This document shows, in pieces, positions 33,536 through 45,009 of a stretch of DNA of 64,000 bases. Numbering within the stretch: position 1 is the first letter of the stretch; every line of letters begins with the position of its first letter. The notes under the pieces were generated by a model, which was not told the DNA's origin, made no database searches, and saw only the letters and a program-made list of their open reading frames with translations. The stretch is from Agelas oroides (taxonomy: Eukaryota > Porifera > Demospongiae > Agelasida > Agelasidae), in assembly GCA_949130485.1 (NCBI GenBank), contig OX422199.1, positions 7,384,015 through 7,448,014 of the forward strand, in the 5' to 3' direction. The translations under genes were made by a program, and so were the position numbers.

Positions 33536-35984
33536 TTAATTGTAAGCCTTGGGGTACGAAGTGCCGAGGTTTAGACCGTGTTTATAGCACGTAATGACGG
33601 CTTCGTTCCCGGCAATGTTTATGTCAGATGTTGTTTCTGAGGCGCACAGAAAACAGATTGTGTAGAGCGCAACCTCAAATTCTGGACTCGTCCCAATGAA
33701 TGTGCTGCCCACTGGTTTTACCTGTGTACATGTGTGTGTGAATGTGTGAGAGTGTGCATGTGTGAGTGTGCATGTGTGAGTGTGCACATATGTGAGAGTG
33801 TGCATGTGTGATGTGTCCTACAGCGTACACCAACTGCATGCACTTCAAGAATGTATTGTCGGCCTGGTTACCTGCCTATTCCACTTGAACTGAATAGTTA
33901 TCAGGTGACTCTCGGCTCCCTCCTCCGGCTGCAGAATAGAACACACTACAACAGTATATAACCCGTTACCCAGGCAACACAAAGAATGATGAGGTTTGAT
34001 GTTATTTACTGACAACGACAGTAGGCGCTCATGAATGATGATGTTTTGTTGAGAGAGTGAGAAATAAATCCATGGGGAAAAAATCCAGGATCCAGCTGGG
34101 ATTCGAACCCAAGACCTCTTGAATACTAGTCAGATGCTCTTACCATTAAGCCACTTGCCCTGGCAGAGGAGCGGAAGACAAGCTACATAAGCAGCATTGC
34201 CTAGAGGCCTCAGCCGAATTCCATTTGCTTGGAGGACTACGTGTCACGACTGGGCCTTTAAGGGTTGCAAAGTTCAGCCAGGGTTCCAGTTCAGTCCAGC
34301 TCTGAGAGAGTGAGAATCAGTTGGAATTCAGCTGAGGCCTCTAGGCAATGCTGCTTATGTAGCTTGTCTTCCACTCCTCTGCCAGGGGTCCAAGTGGCTT
34401 AATGGTAAGAGCGTCTGACTAGTATTCAAGAGGTCTTGGGTTCGAATCCCAGCTGGATCCCGGAATTTTTTTCCCATGGATTTCTCACTCTCTGAGTAAA
34501 AAAAACAAAAATCAGTATTCATGAGTGCCTACTGTCGTTTACAGTAAATAACATCAAACCTCTACTCAAACTCTCGTTTCTCTAGTTTAACGTTTGACAG
34601 TAGTTGCTCTACCTTCTTCCCACGGATGTAGCCCTGGTAGTCAACATTTCCTGCCTTCTCCTGGAGATAGAACTGAATCCAGTTGTGGAAACCAATGACC
34701 TCTTTACCTCCCCTTGTCTCCCCCACAAACACATGCTCAAAACCAGAGGAGTCCATCACTCGAGTGCCACGTGTTCTGCGGTAGAGTTTGAACCAAGTGT
34801 CATAGAGCTGCTGCTTGAAGGCTTTCTCATCTTTAGGGGACTTCCCCTTTGAGACAAGGTACTGGTGTGCTCGCTTCATCACCTGAGAGAGAGGGAGGGA
34901 GGAGAGAGGATCGAGGGACGGTTAGGGAGGGAGGGTGCAACAGAGGGAAGGAGGGAAGGAGGGAGGGAGGGAAGGGTTAGGGAGGGAGGGAGCGAGGAAG
35001 GGGGCAGGGGAGGGAGGGAGCGAGGAAGGGAAGGGGGCAGGGGAGGGAGGGAGCGAGGAAGGGAAGGGGCAGGGGAGTAAGGAATGAAGAGAGGGAGGAT
35101 GAGAGAGAGGGCGGGAGGGAGCGAGGGAGAAAGGAAGGGAAGAAGATCAAGGAGAAGGATGGAAGGAAGAAAGGAGAGTTTCTCTATTGTTACAAACCAC
35201 ACACCTTGGTCCCAGTAATGGCATTGATGAAGGTCCAATTCTCCCGCACCTCCTCCGGGGTCACGACCTCTGCCTCTCCTGTGGAGGTCTCATAGTTGTC
35301 AAGGAGACTGATGAAGCTCTTGTATGTTGGCCGCTTCAGTGCCTCTTCACTGACCCAGGTGAAAAGCGGATCTTTCGCCTTGTCCTCACGCCATGAGGTT
35401 TTTGTGCCTGGGGTGTGTGTGTATATCTTAATCTGGGTCCTAACGCAAACAATGTAAGTTCTTCTCAGGTCCACATGTACAGTACATAGCCTAATCCCAG
35501 GCCTCCCCCATTTCATAATGAAAGGGATGGGTGTAATGTCCGACAGACACTAATCTTGTTTTCAAAATTATCATTTCAACAATCGTGCGTAGGTTGAGGT
35601 ACTGGAATGATGCTGCCTGCACCTACCTCCCTGCAGGTCAATGGCATAGTCTACCCCAGGTTTCAGCCTGTTCTCATCAAGGTGCCACAACTCTGTACAG
35701 ATGGCACTCAGCTCATGGTCAGGTGTGAAGGAATGCTGACTGAGTGGGAGGGAAGGAAGGATGGAGGTGAGAAAAAGTGCTACATTCTATTCATTTCGCA
35801 GTTGTTAGCATGTTCATTAGGTGTAAACTGACCAAATTATAAGATGGTCACTCATATTCACTCAGCAATTTATGCACCTTACTGCTTCATTTCACCAAAC
35901 GTCATGCACCAACATAATTATAACAAATAACCCGTCACTGTAACAAGACTTTACAAACTGTGAGTGAGGAGTCGCTTCCAACAT
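33536..35984 (-). CDS. EndoU (XendoU-type) poly(U)-specific endoribonuclease
   Basis: Well-supported minus-strand exons: 35,735-35,627, 35,407-35,205, 34,882-34,613, 33,928-33,872 and 33,721-33,536. All are in frame and give 274 residues. They read as one EndoU domain: LSAICTELWHLDENRLKPGV, RPTYKSFISLLDNYE, the catalytic histidine blocks FEHVFVGET and IGFHNW, the small exon HLITIQFKWNRQ, and VKPVGSTFIGTSPEFE with the final RHG-like YKHGLNLGTSYP. The family cuts RNA at uridylates with Mn2+ or Ca2+ dependence. The third catalytic residue (Lys) is expected in the KPVGS region. The start is uncertain: a 10-codon exon at 35,984-35,955 (MLEATPHSQF) fits in phase. No signal peptide or somatomedin-B domain is seen. 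Intron 2 is polypyrimidine on this strand. Confidence 0.88.
33991..34562. mobile_element. Palindromic, tRNA-derived SINE pair in EndoU intron 3
   Basis: The whole 572 bp folds back: gaggtttgatgttatttactg at the left mirrors cagtaaataacatcaaacctc at the right. Inside are gaggcctctaggcaatgctg and its reverse complement around a 110-bp centre. Each arm carries a tRNA-like body in opposite orientation (34,080-34,160 and 34,386-34,460). Diverged single copies are at 56,590-56,830 and 59,487-59,575. It lies wholly in an intron, ending 51 bp from the exon 3 donor. Confidence 0.85.
34386..34460 (+). tRNA. tRNA-Thr(AGU)-like body of the SINE
   Basis: GGGTCCA can pair with TGGATCC as a 7-bp acceptor stem. 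The A box is tggcttaatggtaagagcg and the B box ggttcgaatccc. The anticodon loop ctagtat would carry AGT. The anticodon stem has mismatches, so it is more likely a SINE head or tRNA pseudogene than a working tRNA. Confidence 0.4.
34885..35175 (-). repeat. Purine-rich low-complexity tract in EndoU intron 2
   Basis: gggagggagcgaggaagg-type units. On the coding (minus) strand this is a long polypyrimidine tract feeding the exon 3 acceptor at 34,883. Confidence 0.9.
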
Positions 35985-36173
35985 AATACCCGTGGGCACC
36001 CCCAAAATATCCTTGTAGAGCCAGAGGGGAGGGTATATTATCTATGGTAGAGCTGAGATTTATTGTCTGCCAGGAAGACTAGCTCGTTGTTGCTCTGCAC
36101 ATTCCACATGTCATGTCTTTTCTACGGAACAACGGTAAACAAACGAGTGGTACGGAACTCGAAGCATCCTCAC

Positions 36174-36288
36174 CTTCGATGTGCCATGCCTCCGTTATTA
36201 GCACTCCGCGGTCAAAACACCAAAGGGTGAGCCCCTGTGATAATACTTCGCCAGTTGCACGGTGAAGGCGACAAAAAAATATCTCCAT
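36174..36288 (-). CDS. Possible small first exon, unidentified
   Basis: From an ATG at 36,288 the minus strand reads 38 codons (MEIFFCRLHRATGEVL..) up to a strong GTGAGG donor in phase 1. It does not join in phase to the EndoU exon at 35,735. Joining to the next plausible acceptor (about 36,090) gives only a 50-residue product. It begins 23 bp from the start of the channel gene on the other strand. It may be a short divergent gene, an upstream EndoU exon with a missing link, or chance. Confidence 0.2.
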
Positions 36289-36311
36289 TGCTGCGGCACA
36301 CTACCTCTCTC

Positions 36312-36756
36312 ATGCCTGACAGAGTTGCGCCGGAGGAGAGCGCGGACGATCGCGCCGGTGCGGTCCGCGTGCATTTCGCAGTGGAGGAAGAGAAAGTCGA
36401 AGTTGCAAGAACGCGCACGGCGAGGCGATTCTACCGCTACTCCAATCCCTGGAACCTGAGGAGGGAGGACAGCTCGCTACTAGCGACTGGCGGCGGGAAT
36501 GAAGGTTGCATGTGTAATGTAGCGTGCTATTTTGTGAACTCTCGTAGAGGATGGGCGGGGCTCAGGACGCCGTATTTCATATAGCATGTATATATACATC
36601 TAGGCCTACGGGAGGTGTGGTTCGTTGATTGTTCATGCACACGCACACACGACATGCACATGAATACGTGCATGCATACACAAACACGTACACATACACA
36701 TGAACACACATATGCCACCCACACATATCACTCACACATGCACACACACAACACAC

Positions 36757-36821
<65 letters not shown>

Positions 36822-39800
36822 GACGACTTGGGAGATGAGAATGATCCTGCACTCTCTCTCTTCCCCTACTTCTCGACACTGGAGCAGGACACAGAGAAAG
36901 AAATTGATTTTGACCACATGCAAGAGCTCATTAGCAATGGAGCATCTGTCAATGCAGCAAGCTGTAAGCAAACACTAGCAACAAAACAACTGTCAGTAGA
37001 GCTAGCAGTGAGAAACTGCAGAGGGAGTGATGCAATCGGTGGCTCACATCTCCCCGATCATGTGTTTAGCAAGATCCTAACCCTGAGACATTTCCTGTTG
37101 AAAGGTTTCATTTATGCAGAATACTTCATGACACATGCACAAACCCAGGTGTTACTGGTCAACATCTCCTACACATGACACATGCACAAACCCAGGTGTT
37201 ACTGGTCAACATCTCCTACACATGACACATGCACAAACCCAGGTGTTACTGGTCAACATCTCCTACACATAGTGGCAGCATGCTGGGACGTAGCAGTGGC
37301 TAGTTTCCTTGTGTCACACGGAGCTGATATCCACTGTACAGACACCAGTGGACGCACACCTCTCCACATTGCAGCAAGCACCGATCATGCGGCTATGGTG
37401 GAGTACCTGCTAGGGCAAGGTGCTGACATTGACAGCTGTACACTCACTGAGAAACAGACGGCTATACACCATGCAGCTCGGAGTGACTCCCTACAGACTC
37501 TACAAACCCTTACTGAACATGGAGGTATGCACTCTCCACATTCTACCCAGTTATGTTCCAGCCCGTGTGTGCCTCCTGGCAAGAAAGTGGGGTCTGGGGA
37601 TGAGACTACACAGTCCCCACATTCCACCAGTCTTGTTCCCAGTACATACCTCACCAATGCAGTCCCCACATTCCACCCAATTGTTCCCAGTACCTCACCA
37701 ATGCAGTCCCCACATTCTACCCAATTGTTCCCAGTACGTACCTCACCAATGCAGTCCCCACATTCCACCCAATTGTTCCCAGTACCTCACCAATGCAGTC
37801 CCCACATTCCACCCAATTGTTCCCAGTACCTCACCAATGCAGTCCCCACATTCCACCCAATTGTTCCCAGTACCTCACCAATGCAGTCCCCACATTCCAC
37901 CCAATTGTTCCCAGTACCTCACCAATGCAAGTCCCCACATTCCACCCAATTGTTCCCAGTCCCCATTTTCAATGGCACAATGCCCTTACCTGTGGTAATA
38001 TTGACCTTAGACCCAACCCACTGAGTGTTAGCACCCCTAAAATCATCTTTGAACTTTTTGGTGTACGTATTGTGCAGTAACATTCTGCCCTACATAGGTG
38101 ACTATGAGGTCAGGGACTACAAAGGACGAACTCCACTGCACCTGGCAGCTGAATTAGGTGAGCTTGCTTTTTGGGGGTCACTCTTCCCAAACCCCCCACA
38201 AACACACACATACATCCTCCCCCATGCACACATACATCCTCCCCCTTCCCATAACAGATCGCACAGAGGCAGCGGAATACCTCCTAAGTCTGGACAAGCC
38301 AGCTGAATGCCGAGTCTCAGACAATCTTGGAAACACAGCGCTCGTCAGCATGATCAGAACCATGCCTAAAGTGGTTCGTTGACTTTACTCCACTTTTTGG
38401 TGTCTCTATGTGATCATTACCAGGCCCTTACAACCTACGAATGAGCCTTGGTGTCTCTATGTGATCATTACCAGGCCCTTAAGAACCTGCGAATGAGCCT
38501 TGGTGTCTCTATGTGATCATTACCAGGCCCTTAAGAACCTGCGAATGAGCCTTGGTGTCTCTATGTGATCATTACCAGGCCCTTAAGAACCTGCGAACGA
38601 CCCTTGGTGTCTCTATGTGATCATTACCAGGCCCTTAAGAACCTGCGAACGAGCCTTGGTGTCTCTACGTATGTGATCATTACCAGGCCCTTAAGAACCT
38701 GCGAATGAGCCTTGGTGTCTCTATGTGATCATTACCAGGCCCTTAAGAACCTGCAAATGAGCCTTGGTGTCTCTATGTGATCATTACCAGGCCCTTACAA
38801 CCTACGAATGAGCCTTGGTGTCTCTATGTGATCATTACCAGACCCTTAAGAACCTGCAAATGAGCCTTGGTGTCTCCATGTGATCATTACCAGGCCCTTA
38901 AGAACCTGCAAATGAGCCTTGGTGTCTCTATGTGATCATTACCAGGCCCTTAAGAACCTGTGAACGAGCCTTGGTGTCTCTATGTGATCATTACCAGGCC
39001 CTTAAGAAACTGTGAACGAGCCTTGGTGTCTCCATGTGATCATTACCAGGCCCTTAAGAACCTGCGAATGAGCCTTGGTGTCTCCATGTGATCATTACCA
39101 GGCCCTTAAGAACCTGCGAATGAGCCTTGGTGTCTCTACGTATGTGATCATTACCAGGCCCTTAAGAACCTATGGATGAGCCTTGGTGTCTCTATGTGAT
39201 CATTACCAGGCCCTTAAGAACCTATGAACGAGCCTTGGTGTCTCTATGTGATCATTACCAGGCCCTTAAGAACCTATGAACGAGCCTTGGTGTCTCTATG
39301 TGATCATTACCAAACCCTTACAACCTACGAATGAGCCTTGGTGTCTCTATGTGATCATTACCAGGCCCTTAAGAACCTATGAACGAGCCTTGGTGTCTCT
39401 ATGTGATCATTACCAGGCCCTTAAGAACCTATGAACGAGCCTTGGTGTCTCCATGTGATCATTACCAGGCCCTTAAGAACCTGTGAACGAGCCTTGGTGT
39501 CTCTATGTGATCATTACCAGGCCCTTAAGAACCTATGAACGAGCCTTGGTGTCTCTATGTGATCATTACCAAACCCTTACAACCTACGAATGAGCCTTGG
39601 TGTCTCTATGTGATCATTACCAGGCCCTTAAGAACCTATGAACGAGCCTTGGTGTCTCTATGTGATCATTACCAAACCCTTACAACCTACGAATGAGCCT
39701 TGGTGTCTCTATGTGATCATTACCAGGCCCTTAAGAACCTATGAACGAGCCTTGGTGTCTCTATGTGATCATTACCAGGCCCTTAAGAACCTGTGAACGA

Positions 39801-42800
39801 GCCTTGGTGTCTCTATGTGATCATTACCAGGCCCTTAAGAACCTGTGAATGAGCCTTGGTGTCACTATGTGATCATTACCAGGCCCTTAGAACCTACGAA
39901 CGACCCTTGGTGTCTCCGTTTGAACTATCACAGTATTACATAACATTACATTATTCTTCCATAAGGCATTGACAGCCCTGGACCAGCTGCACCGTGTTGC
40001 CCCTGCAGACAGGAAGCAGTACTTTCTGCTCAGCCACCTGGAACCAGAACCTGGGGGCAGGACTACAAAGGGAATCAAGACAGCAGTGAGTGTTGCAATG
40101 ATAGACAGGTCATTTTCCTTCTACTTTCTCCCTCGATCCACTTTTTCCTCCCTCCAGCTACGTAGGAATAGTCGAATCATCATTTCCTTTCTCCAATCTC
40201 TTTGTTGCTTTCTTCCCCTCTTCCTATCTCATCCTTCTACCCTACTTTCCCTTTCACCATCCCTCTCCCCCTTCCTTCCTGATCTCTCTTCTCCTCCCCT
40301 TCTCCCTCCCCCCTCCCAGTTTGAGATCACAGTGGAGGAGGAAGAATATTGCATCCTCACTCACCCCGTCATGAAAGAGCTCATGCAACGGAAATGGCAG
40401 AGTTTTGTGCGAGTTCATTTCTACCTTGACCTCATCCTTTATGTCATCTTCCTCCTCACATGGACGCTGCTGTATGCGTACCCCTCTGTGCAGGAGAAGT
40501 ATCTGTATATTTTCCCCCGGGACGTGTGGAGGATCATCGTAGAGGTATTTAGCGCAATGATGTCATGTATATTCTCGTCAATGTGGTGTACGATGGAGAA
40601 TGAGGTAATGCCATAATGCACTTTACAGGTGATTGCCATGGGAACATACATCTACCAGATAGTGGATGAGGTTCTGGAGTTTGTGCGATCTAAGAGGAAG
40701 CATCAGGTGATGCCTTGACGTCTGTTGTCATGTGATTTAAGCATTCACTTTCACTTCTCCCCCCTCACACACATAGAACTACACCAGGATGCGTAGCCAG
40801 GCTCTACAGGATGATCTCACCAACACCGATGTCTCTCTCCCCGAGGAGAGAAAGTATCTTGAACACGAGTTAGTAAAGGTGCGGAGGTCACCACCGAACT
40901 ACTTCCGAAGTCCATGGAACGTAATAGACATTGTGACCTTTGTGATCATGTTGGTGATTACGATTCTACACATTGTTGACGTGGTAACACACAGTGAACA
41001 GCTGGCACTATGGACTGCAAGGTATATCAGTGTAGAGAGTGGGCAGGGTGCCAACTGCCAAGACTATTGCTGCTAGTAACTGATAAAACACTTAACACCT
41101 ACAATTACTGACTGCCTTATGTCAACTGGCCACAGTTTTCACAGTGAGTGTCCAGATCCGCCCTATGATGTTATAGAATGATGTAATGTGATGTCATAGA
41201 GGAAATATGGTGTGGTAAATGATGTAATATGATGTCATATGATGTAATACAATGTCACAGTATGATGTAATATGAGTACTCTCCTACCAGGGTGTCTTGC
41301 ATAGCATTGGTGTTGATATGGGTGCGTCTACTAAAGTACGGGAGAGGCTTCAAGATCATCGGACCGCTGATAGCAATCATCAGCCACCTGATTGGTGACA
41401 TCTGCAAATACTTTGCCATCAAACTGGTATTCTACATCCCCTACGTCATCTGTTTCTGGTTGCTCTTTGGAGGGCCACAAGCTGAGGGGCAGGAAGACTC
41501 TGAGGATTTGACCCAGTTTTATCGAGTCATGATGATGCTTTTCAGAATGACCCTGGTTGATGATTATCCTTACCCAGTCAGTTCAACAGAATGTCAATTT
41601 ATTATACGTACATGTAATTCACTGAAATTTACAGAATTTTCCTTATAGTTTACAGCACTTTTAGTTTACTGAGTTTCCCTCACAGTTTACTGAAATTTAC
41701 AGAATTTTCCTTATAGTTTACAGCACTTTTAGTGTACTGAGTTTCCCTCACAGTTTACTGAAATTTACCGAGTTTCTCCTGTCAAACATGAAACTATCTT
41801 ACCCCCTCCAATCCTGCCACAGACTCTTCGTGAAATTGATGAGCTGATGGCAGCTTTGCTTGTGTCCAGCTACTTGCTCTTCACAGCTGTGATTGGACTG
41901 AACCTCTTCATTGCCCTTCTTTCAGACACATTCCAGCGTGTCTATGACAATGCCCAGGCCAATGCTGAGATGCAACAGGTAAGTAACACCTAGCTTGGTT
42001 ATCAAGACATACAGATGAGCCAGCACCTTCCTTCTCACTCCTCAAATCTCTCTCCCCCTCTCTCCCCTCCTCACCTCTCCTCCCTTCAGGCTCGCATTAT
42101 TCTCTCAATGGAGGAGAAAGCATTGAGTTGGTGGAGGGAGCGCTATCTCCGTCATGTACACATCCACTGCAACCCCTCCTCTCGTTACTATGACGATGAT
42201 GATACAACCCAGGATGACACACACCCTAAGCTACAGAAGATTACACACCAAATCCATGTAATTAGTGACCTTTGACCTGTTAATCTAAGTGGATGCTACT
42301 TTTTATGCTGTCTTTCCTCCATACACACACAGAGCATTGTATCTGAGTTGCGTGGTGAGAGGGAGGGGGATGGGGGTGCTACTAAGGACATGGAGGAGTT
42401 GACCAATCGAATGAAGCAGCAGGAGGAGGAGATGGTACGAGTCAGCCAGCACCTGGCAGAGATCAAGAACATCCTATTTGCAATGCACGGAGGGAAGCGC
42501 TGTAAGTGTCGTCTGTCTTCTTATTGGTCAGATCTGACATTTGTCATCCACTCTTCTCCTCTACAGTTCAAAACACTTCAGAGTCGACCAATCAGAAGCT
42601 CCGCTCCTCTCACCTCCCCACCCAATCACAGACTGAATCTTGTCAGCCCCAACAGAAAGCCAAGATACTCCCCCATCAGCCAAAACTGACCCCTTTGCAA
42701 GCAACCCAGCAAGTTCCCACATCCCACGCCAGCCTACGATCCCCCACACCACACACCAGCCTCTCCTCCCCCACACTTCACACCAGCCCCCCCTCTCCCA

Positions 42801-42970
42801 CACCTCACATCAACCTCCCCCTCCCCACACTGCACACCTTCGCCACACAGTACATTGGCTCTGGAAAAGAGCACCACCGACGTGTGAGACGCAAGAGCAC
42901 GTGGGAAGAGGAGGCAGAGAGATGGGAGAGGAGGGTGCAGAGGAAAGCAAGTGGCATAAAACAGGACTAA
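36312..42970 (+). CDS. Ankyrin-repeat TRP-type six-TM cation channel
   Basis: Fourteen exons in frame: 36,312-36,504, 36,820-36,963, 37,243-37,524, 38,098-38,157, 38,258-38,370, 39,966-40,085, 40,320-40,544, 40,629-40,706, 40,777-41,021, 41,291-41,576, 41,823-41,978, 42,090-42,257, 42,333-42,501 and 42,567-42,970. They give 880 residues. Residues about 95-265 contain four to five ankyrin repeats (SGRTPLHIAAS, KGRTPLHLAAE). A linker (HPVMKELMQRKW) leads to S1 (about 330-352), S2, S3 (WNVIDIVTFVIM), S4 (LIWVRLLKYGRG), S5, a pore loop (FYRVMMMLFRMTLVDDYPYP) and S6 (GLNLFIALLSDTFQRVYD). A coiled coil (about 705-740) and a Pro/Ser/His repeat tail with a basic end follow. The layout is that of TRPV/TRPA-like channels; I cannot place the subfamily. 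The weakest junction is the exon 1 donor (GTTGCA). Confidence 0.85.
36735..36818 (+). repeat. (CA)n microsatellite abutting an exon
   Basis: Uninterrupted ca repeats supply the acceptor AG of channel exon 2 at 36,818-36,819. A looser CA/TG-rich stretch precedes it from 36,630. Confidence 0.9.
37135..37275 (+). repeat. 47-bp triplication containing an exon start
   Basis: Three copies of a unit containing acacatgcacaaacccag and gtgttactggtcaacatctc. Each holds an acceptor AG plus the first codons of channel exon 3. Only the third copy (acceptor at 37,241-37,242) reads on in frame. Confidence 0.85.
37600..37965 (+). repeat. 44-bp minisatellite in channel intron 3
   Basis: About eight units of ccccacattccacccaattg followed by ttcccagtacctcaccaatgcagt. 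The preceding 37,545-37,620 resembles the ends of the element at 48,541-48,850 (ggggtctggggatgagacta). Confidence 0.9.
38395..39917 (+). repeat. 52-bp minisatellite in channel intron 5, about 29 units
   Basis: The unit begins ccttggtgtctctatgtgat, continues cattaccaggcccttaagaa and ends cctgcgaatgag. Variants (tacgaa, tatgaac, tgtgaac; gtctccatg) are interspersed in blocks, suggesting several rounds of duplication. It ends 48 bp before exon 6. Confidence 0.95.
41638..41770 (+). repeat. Tandem duplication (about 67 bp) in channel intron 10
   Basis: Two near-identical copies of gaattttccttatagtttac..tgagtttccctcacag. Confidence 0.85.
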
Positions 42971-44120
42971 TTGGTCAGTGCACAAGCCAATCACATGACG
43001 TTACATGTCTTCAGAAGAAAGGACAAATCATGAAACGTTCGTTGAAATCAGTTCTAAAATGTCTACCAGTTGTTAAGAAACTATTGCCATGGAAACCATT
43101 GAAACCAGTACTCCATCATCCTTGTGTGTGTGTGTATGCATGCATGTGCAAAGCAGGTAGCAGGTATTTTGGCAAATCAAGATAAGCTAATTTGGTCAGC
43201 AGAGCAGAGAGCAACAGTGCTGTTCCAACACCATATCAGCTGTGGACATAACACCACTCAATTGGTGGTTTGGGTGACCTTTGTTGGTTGGTTACAATGC
43301 AGTAACAAGAGTTAATGTGTCTGTTGCTATGGGAGGTCTAACACCCTTAGCCATCTGTTGTGTGCCACCACTGGGGTCAAAGTTCACCCCACACCATCAG
43401 CTTGTTTGCAGGTTTGTGCATGCCCAGATCACGATCTCTTTCAGTGAGAATGACAAATTCTTTGGACCTATTACCACGATGTGGTAAGGACCAATGAGAT
43501 TGCAAGATCATTAATAACGTAGCACTTTCTTTCAGTAAGGAAGTGCTATGTGTTCCATTTATTAGGAATTAATGTGAAGGGATTGTAGGTTTATGTTCAA
43601 CGAAGGAGTAAATAAGGATGGGAGGAGGGAGTGAGTGGGAAGAGAGAAGGAAGGAGTGGGGAAAGAGTAAGAGAGGAAGGAAGGGAGGGGCGAGTGAGAG
43701 GGAAGAGGAAGAAGAGAATTACTTAAACCTTGTGTAGTGCATGCTCCCAGAACACTAGATAACTGTTGTTCTGGACCAAGATAATGTAGGGGTCATATGT
43801 AAGAGAGGGAGGGAAGCCGGAGGGAGGGAGGGAGAATTGAGCAAGGGTAAGGGGAGGGGGGTGTCCTCCCACGAGATTAACTCCCACGAAATCAACTCCC
43901 ACGAGGTCAACTCAATGTAACATACAGACTTCTTAAAATACGTAATACCAGAATACAGATTTCAATATTTATTATTACCTCTTTGAGTATACCTCCTTTT
44001 ATAGAGGAGGCTGCATTGCTCTGGCTTCAAACTAAAGGGGTTTCCCCCTATTTTCTTCATTCGTGAGTGCCATCTCTTCATATGGTTGCTAGTTCCACTG
44101 ACTAAATTTGTATTGGCCAT
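42971..44120. other. Channel 3' flank without a gene
   Basis: It contains the channel 3' UTR and a purine-rich low-complexity tract (43,600-43,870, gggaggaaggagtggg type). At 43,880-43,910, tcccacgag is repeated. No supported coding region. Confidence 0.5.
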
Positions 44121-44126
44121 TCATCT

Positions 44127-44397
44127 AGCCTTGTTCCCAGGCTCTCCCCTCACCCCGACGAAACATAAAAACGCATCTGCTAACCATAGGGTAGACAGAA
44201 AGAACAGTGCAGCATGCCATCTTTTGGTGTGGTGTGGGCGGTGCTGGTGTGGGTGGTGCGGGTGTGGGTGTGCTTGTGTGGGCGGTGCTGGCATGGGCGG
44301 TGCTGGTGGGGGCGGTGCTGGTGGGGGCGGTGCTGGTGTGGAAGTTTTACATTTACAAATTTTTTGTTGGGGTGAGGGGAGAGCTGGGAACAAGGCT
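44127..44397. mobile_element. Foldback MITE with GC-rich core
   Basis: The left end is tagccttgttcccaggctct and the right end, reverse-complemented, tagccttgttcccagctctc. Pairing continues through ccctcaccccNacNaaa for about 40 bp. The core (44,225-44,340) is an imperfect ggcggtgctggtgtggg repeat. It is a CCTCGTTCCC-family member. Confidence 0.85.
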
Positions 44398-44464
44398 ACC
44401 ATTCATCCAAGTGCAGTCGAAATACGGGGGTGGGGGTGAGTTAGAGAGGGGAACGGAGGGAGAA

Positions 44465-45008
44465 GTGAACGAAGGAGAGGCAGGGAATGAAAGAGAGGGA
44501 GGGAATGAAGGAGAGGGAGGGAATGAAGGAGAGGGAGGGAATGAAGGAGAGGGAGGGAATGAAGGAGAGAGAGGGAATGAAAGAGAGGGAGGGAATGAAG
44601 GAGAGGGAGGGAATGAAAGAGAGGGAGGGAATGAAGGAGAGGGAGGGAATGAAGGAGAGGGAGGGAATGAAGGAGAGGGAGGGAATGAAGGAGAGGGAGG
44701 GAATGAAGGAGAGAGGGAATGAAGCAGAGGGAGTGAATGAAGCAGAGGGAGGGAATGAAGGAGAGGGAGTGAATGAAGGAGAGGGAGGGAATGAAGGAGA
44801 GGGAGGGAATGAAAGAGAGGGAGGGAATGAAGGAGAGGGAGGGATTGAAAGAGAGGGAGGGAATGAAGGAGAGGGAGGGAATGAAGGAGAGGGAGGGAAT
44901 GAAGGAGAGGGAGGGAATGAAGGAGAGAGAGGGAATGAAGCAGAGGGAGTGAATGAAGCAGAGGGAGGGAATGAAGGAGAGGGAGGGAATGAAGGAGAGG
45001 GAGGGCTG
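44465..45008 (+). repeat. 18-bp minisatellite (gggaatgaaggagaggga)n
   Basis: About 30 units. Because 18 is a multiple of three, all six frames stay open for long stretches (GNEGEG, FPPSPS and similar). None is a gene. Confidence 0.95.
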
Positions 45009-45009
45009 T

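Noticed and set aside
37385..38080. Overlapping SPHSTQLFPV-type frames
   Set aside because: They are the 44-bp minisatellite in channel intron 3; the frames shift between units and none joins to exons beyond 37,524.
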